Positions 6,007 through 10,674 of a stretch of DNA of 10,674 nucleotides are shown here, piece by piece (the first letter of the stretch is position 1; the number at the start of each line of letters is the position of its first letter). The notes beneath the pieces were generated by a model, which saw only the letters and a list, made by a program, of their open reading frames with translations, made no database searches and was not told the DNA's origin. This DNA is from an uncultured Actinomycetes bacterium. Lineage in GTDB: Bacteria > Actinomycetota > Thermoleophilia > Solirubrobacterales > Thermoleophilaceae. Where the stretch lies: positions 1 to 10,674 of the forward strand of contig CAMLNW010000083.1 in NCBI GenBank assembly GCA_946481495.1, given 5' to 3'. Both the position numbers and the translations under genes were made by a program.

Positions 6007-7555
6007 CGCGCGGCTCGGCGGCGTCCTGGCGTCGGCGCTGGTCCTGCTGGCGGCCGCCGGCTGCAGCGACGACGCCGATCCACGCGTCGACGCCGGCGCC
6101 GGTGGCTCGGTCGTCGTCGCCGAGGCGAACGCTCCTGGCTCGCTCGATCCCGCGCTGGTCACGACGCCAGTCGCCCGCCGCGCGGCTTGGCTCGCCTACA
6201 CGCCGCCGCTGACCTACCGGCGTAGCGAGGGCGAGGACGGCACCGATCTCGTGCCGGGGCTTGTCGAGGAGATGCCCGAGACGTCAGACGACGGGCGCAG
6301 CTACAGCTTCCGGCTGCAACCCGGTCTGCGCTACTCGAACGCGATGGTCGTGCGCGCGAGCGACTTCGAGCGCGCGGTCGCCCGCTCGCTACGGCTCTCG
6401 CCGCACGGTCTCACGCTCTGGGGCGACATCGTCGGGGCACGCGCCTACGCTCACGGCAAGGGCGATTCGACCGATATCCGCGGCATCGCCGTCAACGACC
6501 GCACCGGCCGGGTGCGGATCGAGCTCGAGAACCCGGACCGGCTGTTCCGCTACTCGCTGGCGTCGCTTGCCGCAGCGCCGGTACCGCGTGGCACGCCGCT
6601 GCGCGACCTGTCGGAGCGGCCGCCGCCCGGCGTTGGGCCCTACCGCGTCGCGCAGGTGCGGCGCGGGGGAGACGTTGTGCTCGAGCGCCGCCGCGACTGG
6701 CGGCTACCCGGCGTCCCCGCCGGCAACGCCCAGGAGATCGTGACGCGGACGATTCCCGACCAGGAGGCGCGAGTCGATGCCGTTCGCGACGGTCGCGCGG
6801 ACCTCGTCGAGGGCGAGTCGCCGGTGCGCATGCTGCCCGACATCCGGTCGAGCTACAAGGCCCGCTACGCGGAGTACCCGACGCTGAGCACGCTCTACGT
6901 CGCGATCGATGCCAGCCGCGCGCCGTTCCGCGACGGCGACGTCCGCCGTGCGCTCAGCTACGCGCTCGACACGCGCGTCCTGGCCCAGCTCCACGACGGC
7001 TTCATGCAGCCGACCTGCAACATGCTGCCGCCGGCGATCGCGGGTCACCAGACGCTCGACCCGTGTCCGTTCGGGGACCGCGACGGCGACGCTGATCTCG
7101 TCGAGGCGAGTCGGCTCGTTGAGGAGGCGGGCGCGACTGGCGCCAATGTGCGCGTCGCCGACGGCAGTGAGGAGCGCGGTCGCCGCCTGGCCCGTTACCT
7201 GGCAGCGACGTTGCGCAAGATCGGGCTGTCGGCGCGCGTGGTGCCCACGCGCGGCGACACACAGGTCGCCTTTGCCGCGTCGGCGCCGGCGATCCCCCAT
7301 CCGGCGCGCTATCTCGACGGCGTCGACGATCCGGTGCTGTCGGCCCGTGTCGAGCTGCTCGAGCAGGAGCATGATCCCGAGGACGCCGAGCAGGAGTGGG
7401 CGGGCGTCGACGCAGACGTCGTCGGCCGGGCCTATGGGGCGCCATATGGCGTAGCGACCGCCGGCGTGCTGGCTTCCGAACGGCTCGACATGCAACGTTG
7501 CGCCCGCTTTCACCCGGTCGTCGGGATGGACTATTCGAGCGTCTGCCTACGCTAG
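5999..7555 (+). CDS. Divergent ABC transporter substrate-binding lipoprotein (family 5), SBP1
   Basis: A 518-aa exported lipoprotein. A short basic N-terminus is followed by hydrophobic VLASALVLLAAAGC with the lipid-attachment Cys at C22, though the lipobox is slightly atypical with Ala at -3. The body matches the peptide/nickel/oligopeptide-binding family (SBP_bac_5): GSLDPAL, PPLTYRR, YSFRLQPGLRYSNA, PPPGVGPY, DVRRALSYALDTRVLA. It is a paralogue of the next gene, with shared Cys pairs C340/C356 (CPFGD) and C501/C516 near the C-terminus that may form disulphides. Compared with that copy it lacks the NWFADFPHP and NNGNYGNVDD segments, being about 30 residues shorter there, and is richer in Arg. 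The ligand site may therefore be altered. It overlaps the sigma gene by 8 bp and precedes a 95-bp gap with inverted repeats, so it belongs to the sigma operon and not clearly to the transporter unit. Function as importer subunit, sensor or decaying copy is open. Confidence 0.85.
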   Translation: MSSARLGGVLASALVLLAAAGCSDDADPRVDAGAGGSVVVAEANAPGSLDPALVTTPVARRAAWLAYTPPLTYRRSEGEDGTDLVPGLVEEMPETSDDGRSYSFRLQPGLRYSNAMVVRASDFERAVARSLRLSPHGLTLWGDIVGARAYAHGKGDSTDIRGIAVNDRTGRVRIELENPDRLFRYSLASLAAAPVPRGTPLRDLSERPPPGVGPYRVAQVRRGGDVVLERRRDWRLPGVPAGNAQEIVTRTIPDQEARVDAVRDGRADLVEGESPVRMLPDIRSSYKARYAEYPTLSTLYVAIDASRAPFRDGDVRRALSYALDTRVLAQLHDGFMQPTCNMLPPAIAGHQTLDPCPFGDRDGDADLVEASRLVEEAGATGANVRVADGSEERGRRLARYLAATLRKIGLSARVVPTRGDTQVAFAASAPAIPHPARYLDGVDDPVLSARVELLEQEHDPEDAEQEWAGVDADVVGRAYGAPYGVATAGVLASERLDMQRCARFHPVVGMDYSSVCLR

Positions 7556-7563
7556 GAGCCTGT

Positions 7564-7604
7564 CCAAAAGGTCTAATTGTGGTCTGACCAACTGACCATT
7601 TTGG
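7564..7604 (+). repeat. Imperfect inverted repeat between SBP1 and SBP2
   Basis: CCAAAAGGTC (7564-7573) is complementary to GACCaTTTTGG (7594-7604), giving 10 bp with one bulged A and a 20-base interval that holds a second palindrome. It starts 9 bases after the SBP1 stop. As RNA it would make a hairpin whose 3' arm contains TTTT, so it may be a terminator or attenuator of the sigma operon. As DNA it could be part of an operator for SBP2. The AT-rich base composition stands out from the surrounding genes. Confidence 0.5.
7580..7590. promoter_or_regulatory. Perfect palindrome TGGTCTGACCA, candidate operator
   Basis: TGGTC-T-GACCA is an 11-base perfect palindrome lying inside the larger inverted repeat. 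With a one-base centre it cannot form a tight RNA hairpin, so a dimeric DNA-binding protein site is likelier. The TGGTC-N-GACCA pattern resembles operators of FadR-subfamily GntR regulators. No such regulator gene is in the window, and the site is 61 bases upstream of the SBP2 start, a sensible place for transporter control. Confidence 0.4.
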
Positions 7605-7650
7605 CAGGGCGCGCTAAAGGTTTGGCCCGCTAGCAGTCGAAAAGCATCAA

Positions 7651-9297
7651 ATGACTGCAACGAGGAGCTTTTTGACGGCTGTGGCGCTGGCCTTCGTGAC
7701 CGCCACCGCGATCGGCTGCGGCAGCAGCTCTGACAGCGATCAGGCGTCCGCGGGCAAGCAGGGCGGGTCGATCACGATCGCCCAGGGCTCGCAGCCGGAC
7801 TCGCTCGATCCGGCCGTCGCCTACACGTCGAACTCATGGGAGCCGCTCTGGCTCGTCTACACAGCCCCACTGACCTACCGTCGCGCTGAGGGTGCCGAGG
7901 GCTCCGAGCTGATCCCGGGCGTCGCCACCGCGCTGCCCAAGATCTCGGCAGACGGCAAGACCTACAGCTTCAAGATTCGCAAGGGCCTGAAGTACTCCGA
8001 CGGATCGCCCGTCGCCGCCAACGACTTCGAGCACGCGATCAAGCGCGTCTTGAACCTCGAGTCCGGTGGCACCTATCTCTTCGAGGGGATCGAGGGTGCG
8101 ACCGAGTACATCGAGGCCGGCGACGCCGACGGTGACATCAGCGGCATCACCGCAGACGACAAGACCGGTGAGGTCACGATCGAGCTGACCGCCGCCGACG
8201 GCAGCTTCAGCAACGTGCTCGCGACGACCTTCGCCGGCTTCGTCCCGGCCGACACGCCGTTCGAGAACATGACCAAGGACCCGCCGCCCGGTGTCGGTCC
8301 GTACAAGATCACCAAGTCGGTGCCAAACCGCGAGTTCGTGATGGAGAAGGTCCCCGGCTTCGACATCCCCGACATCCCGAAGGGCAACGTCGACACGATC
8401 ACCACCGAGATCGTCAAGTCGCCGGCGCGCCAGGCCCAGGATGTGATCGCCGGCGATCTCGACTACATGCAAGACGCGCCGCCGACCGATCTCACCGCTG
8501 AGATCAAGGCGCGTTACTCCGATCGCTACAAGGAGTGGCCGACGCTCTCGGTCAACTACTTCTTCCTCAACCAGGCGCTGCCGCCGTTCGACGACGAGAA
8601 GGTCCGCGAGGCGGTAAACGTCGCGATCGACTCGACCGCGATCGCGCGGCTGTTCGGCGGCCGGCTGAGCGGAACCTGCAACCTGATCCCAGCCGGCATT
8701 CCCGGCCACGCCGAGCGCGACTGCCCGTTCGGCGACCCGAACGGGCCGGGCGACACGGCGAAGGCCAAGCAGCTGATCGAGGAGGCGGGCGCGACCGGCG
8801 AGAAGGTCACCGTCTACGCCAACAACGACACCAACCGGCCGCAGATCGGCGAGTACTACACCGGGCTGCTCAACGAGATCGGTCTCGACGCCGACCTGCG
8901 CGTCGTCGACGGAGCCGTGTACCTGAGCACGATCGGCAACGCCAAGACCAAGGCCCAGACCGGCCTCGCGAACTGGTTCGCGGACTTCCCGCACCCAGCT
9001 ACGTTCATGCAGCAGGTCGACGGCACGACTATCCAGCCGACCAACAACGGCAACTACGGCAACGTCGACGACGCGGAGATCAACAAGGAGATCGCCGCGC
9101 TGCTGCCCGAGACCGATCTCCCGGCGGTCGCTGACCGCTGGGCGGCGCTCGACGAGCGGGTCGTCGACAAGTCTTACATCGCCCCTTATGGGTCCGAGGA
9201 GCTGACTACCTTCTTGTCCGACCGGATGGACTTCGAGAACTGCTCGATCGTCCATCCGCTGTACGGAAACGACTACTCGAGCTTCTGCCTGAAATAG
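7651..9297 (+). CDS. ABC transporter substrate-binding lipoprotein (family 5, peptide type), SBP2
   Basis: A 548-aa extracytoplasmic lipoprotein that would capture peptides or a related solute and deliver it to the membrane permeases. The signal peptide is residues 1-22 with the lipid Cys at C23 (TAIGCGSSSDSD), followed by a Ser/Asp-rich linker. Family 5 marks are GSITIAQGSQPDSLDPA, APLTYRR, YSFKIRKGLKYSDGSPVAANDF, PPPGVGPYKI, VREAVNVAIDSTAIA, NWFADFPHPATF and NNGNYGNVDDAEIN, so the ligand-site segments missing from SBP1 are intact. Cys C343/C358 and C531/C546 are shared with SBP1. The ATG has only a weak purine-rich GAAAAG six bases upstream. Immediately downstream are DppC- and DppB-type permeases, so this copy is the likely working binding protein. 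Ligand identity cannot be read from the sequence: peptide, nickel, opine or sugar-peptide are all possible in this family. Confidence 0.93.
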   Translation: MTATRSFLTAVALAFVTATAIGCGSSSDSDQASAGKQGGSITIAQGSQPDSLDPAVAYTSNSWEPLWLVYTAPLTYRRAEGAEGSELIPGVATALPKISADGKTYSFKIRKGLKYSDGSPVAANDFEHAIKRVLNLESGGTYLFEGIEGATEYIEAGDADGDISGITADDKTGEVTIELTAADGSFSNVLATTFAGFVPADTPFENMTKDPPPGVGPYKITKSVPNREFVMEKVPGFDIPDIPKGNVDTITTEIVKSPARQAQDVIAGDLDYMQDAPPTDLTAEIKARYSDRYKEWPTLSVNYFFLNQALPPFDDEKVREAVNVAIDSTAIARLFGGRLSGTCNLIPAGIPGHAERDCPFGDPNGPGDTAKAKQLIEEAGATGEKVTVYANNDTNRPQIGEYYTGLLNEIGLDADLRVVDGAVYLSTIGNAKTKAQTGLANWFADFPHPATFMQQVDGTTIQPTNNGNYGNVDDAEINKEIAALLPETDLPAVADRWAALDERVVDKSYIAPYGSEELTTFLSDRMDFENCSIVHPLYGNDYSSFCLK

Positions 9298-10283
9298 CCG
9301 ACACCGCGCGTGCAGGGCAGAGCCCATGGCGGCTTGCCCTGCGGCGCCTACGGCGCGATCGGATCTCGTTCGCGTTCGGTGCGCTATTCGTGGTGCTCGT
9401 GCTCGGCGCGCTGGCGGCGCCGTTGTGGGCAAGCGCGGTTGCCGACCGCGAGCCGAACCGGACCAACGAGACGGGTCAGATCGAGGTTGATGGCAAGCCC
9501 GTCAACGTTGTCTCGCTCGACGGCGTGCCGATCGGCCCGCAGTGGCGCGGCGAGTACTTCCTCGGCGCCGACGCCAACGGCCGCGACGTGATGGTGCGCC
9601 TGCTCTACGGCGCCCGCAACTCGCTGCTGATCGGACTGGCAGCGGCCTTGCTGACGACGATCCTCGCAACGATCGTCGGGCTCGTCGCCGGCTACTTCGG
9701 CCGCTGGGTCGACGCGGTCGCGCGTTCGACGCTCGATGTCATCTGGGCGTTCCCGGTGATCCTGCTCGGCGTGGCGCTTGGGACGTCGCTGGCGGTCGGC
9801 GGCTTGAAGATCGGGCCGTTCGAGCTCGAGGCCGGTTCGATGGCGATCTCGATCCTCGTGATCGCGGTCGTCTACGTGCCGTACATGGCGCGGCCGATCC
9901 GCGGCGAGGTGCTGGCGCTGCGCGAGCGCGAGTTCGTCGAGGCGGCGCGTGCCCAGGGCGTCGGGCCGCTGCGGATGATGGTCGGCGAGCTACTGCCGAA
10001 CCTGACCTCGACGATCATCGTCTTCGCGCCGCTGATGGTCGCCAACGCGATCCTGCTCGAGGCGGCGCTGTCGTTCCTCGGCGTCGGCGTCGTGCCGCCC
10101 GACCCGTCCTGGGGCAACATGATCGACGCCGGCGTCGAGCGGCTCGTGACGGCGCCGCATCTGGCGATCGCGCCGGGATTGATGCTTGTGCTGACGGTGC
10201 TGGCTCTCAATGTCTTCGGCGACGGCGTGCGCGATGCCTTCGACCCGCGTTCGAGCGCGGCGTGGGGGACACGGCGGCCATGA
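9285..10283 (+). CDS. DppC/OppC-type ABC transporter permease, probable CTG start
   Basis: An inner-membrane subunit of a peptide/nickel-type ABC importer. Six hydrophobic segments are visible: FAFGALFVVLVLGALAAPLW, LLIGLAAALLTTILATIVGL, VIWAFPVILLGVALGTSLAV, MAISILVIAVVYVPYMA, TIIVFAPLMVANAILLEAAL, and LAIAPGLMLVLTVLALNVF. The EAA loop begins at E219 (EAARAQGVGPLRM...ELLP) and would contact the ATPase. The first conventional start, GTG 9390, cuts TM1 in half. The same frame is open upstream and reads the family-typical basic N-terminus SPWRLALRRLRRDR, with only CTG 9285 or CTG 9339 as possible starts. From CTG 9285 the product is 332 aa and overlaps SBP2 by 13 bp. No strong Shine-Dalgarno is seen there. 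The stop overlaps the next gene as ATGA. The family is certain; the start is uncertain. Confidence 0.9.
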   Translation: MPEIADTARAGQSPWRLALRRLRRDRISFAFGALFVVLVLGALAAPLWASAVADREPNRTNETGQIEVDGKPVNVVSLDGVPIGPQWRGEYFLGADANGRDVMVRLLYGARNSLLIGLAAALLTTILATIVGLVAGYFGRWVDAVARSTLDVIWAFPVILLGVALGTSLAVGGLKIGPFELEAGSMAISILVIAVVYVPYMARPIRGEVLALREREFVEAARAQGVGPLRMMVGELLPNLTSTIIVFAPLMVANAILLEAALSFLGVGVVPPDPSWGNMIDAGVERLVTAPHLAIAPGLMLVLTVLALNVFGDGVRDAFDPRSSAAWGTRRP

Positions 10284-10674
10284 CCGGCTTCATCGCGCGC
10301 AGGCTCGCCCAGATGGTCGTCGTGCTGTTCGCGGTCTCGGTGCTGACGTTCCTGATCTTCAACGTGATCCCGAACGGCGACCCGGCGGCGCGGATGGCCG
10401 GCAAGTCGCCGACCGAGAGCCAGGTCGAGGCGATCCGTGCCGAGTGGGGCTTCGACGAACCGCTGCCGGTTCAGTACGTCAAGACGATGGAGCAGGTGCT
10501 CGGCGGCAGCGCGATCTCCTACTTCACCCAGCTCAACGTCAACGAGGAGATCGTGCGCGGCCTGCCGGCGACGCTGTCACTGGCGATCGGCGCGGCGATC
10601 CTCTGGATGGTCATGGGCATCGCGCTCGTGCTGGACGATCTCTGGACCGAGCTCCGCGAGAAGCACGCGCCGCT
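10280..10674 (+). CDS. DppB/OppB-type ABC transporter permease, N-terminal part
   Basis: ATG 10280 overlaps the dppC-like stop (ATGA) and opens with MTGFIARRLAQMVVVLFAVS, the usual first membrane helix of DppB. NVIPNGDPAARMAGKSPT and an extracytoplasmic stretch come next, then a second helix LPATLSLAIGAAILWMVMGI beginning near residue 95. It runs off the window after about 131 codons. DppB normally pairs with DppC, although dppB usually comes first and the order here is reversed. After about residue 115 the reading becomes VLDDLWTELREKHAPL, which is hydrophilic and unlike the small-residue turn expected after this helix. The final ~45 bases may therefore be a junction, an error or a contig-end artefact. 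Confidence 0.85.
   Translation, partial: MTGFIARRLAQMVVVLFAVSVLTFLIFNVIPNGDPAARMAGKSPTESQVEAIRAEWGFDEPLPVQYVKTMEQVLGGSAISYFTQLNVNEEIVRGLPATLSLAIGAAILWMVMGIALVLDDLWTELREKHAP

Noticed and set aside
7396..7587. 63-aa frame running from SBP1 into the gap
   Set aside because: It is an alternate frame of SBP1 with Arg-rich, motif-free sequence and no ribosome binding site.
9310..9591. 93-aa frame overlapping the dppC start
   Set aside because: It competes with the in-frame DppC N-terminus, which has clear family resemblance. This frame is Arg/Ser-rich with no pattern.
1..10674. Mobile elements, phage genes or CRISPR arrays
   Set aside because: No transposase, integrase, cas gene, terminal repeat or spaced direct repeat was seen. 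Composition looks even apart from the two AT-richer gaps, so this reads as ordinary chromosome.

Overview
The window looks like a chromosomal stretch from a high-GC actinobacterium. The gene order, GC-ending codon use, GTG starts, short gene overlaps and protein types would suit the Thermoleophilia (Solirubrobacterales-like), but that placement is an inference from style and not a database result. All recognisable genes run on the + strand. No mobile element, CRISPR array, tRNA or rRNA gene is visible.

Region 1 (1-3082) is translation housekeeping. It holds the last 18 codons of an upstream gene, then hisS (histidyl-tRNA synthetase), then aspS (aspartyl-tRNA synthetase) overlapping hisS by ATGA. 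AspS carries the His and Gly residues typical of the non-discriminating, tRNA-Asp/Asn-charging type. A hairpin 17 bases after aspS may end this unit.

Region 2 (3083-3351) has no credible protein gene, but positions 3136-3300 fold by hand into one long unbranched rod. It has a closing arm of about 31 bp, a central bubble of 14/15 nt and a terminal arm of about 23 bp. A TANNNT -10 box sits seven bases upstream of the 5' end. This is the architecture of 6S RNA (SsrS) and is the most interesting hidden feature here. A second TANNNT box just before the next ATG suggests a leaderless promoter for the following operon.

Region 3 (3352-7555) is a tightly overlapping four-gene unit. It encodes a fusion of an IscU/NifU-like Fe-S scaffold domain with the tRNA 2-thiouridylase MnmA, a small RsbW-like protein with degenerate ATPase motifs, a SigB/SigF/SigG-type sigma factor, and a substrate-binding lipoprotein of the peptide ABC transporter family. 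The overlaps of 11, 4 and 8 bp suggest translational coupling of tRNA thiolation, a stress-type sigma switch and an envelope lipoprotein.

Region 4 (7556-10674) starts with a 95-bp gap containing nested inverted repeats (operator or terminator). A second, more canonical paralogue of the substrate-binding lipoprotein follows, then a DppC-type permease that probably starts at a non-canonical CTG, then the N-terminal part of a DppB-type permease. The last ~45 bases of the DppB reading do not look like a permease and may reflect a rearrangement, sequence error or contig-end artefact. Together SBP2-DppC-DppB form the membrane part of a peptide/nickel-type importer. The ATPase genes would lie outside the window.
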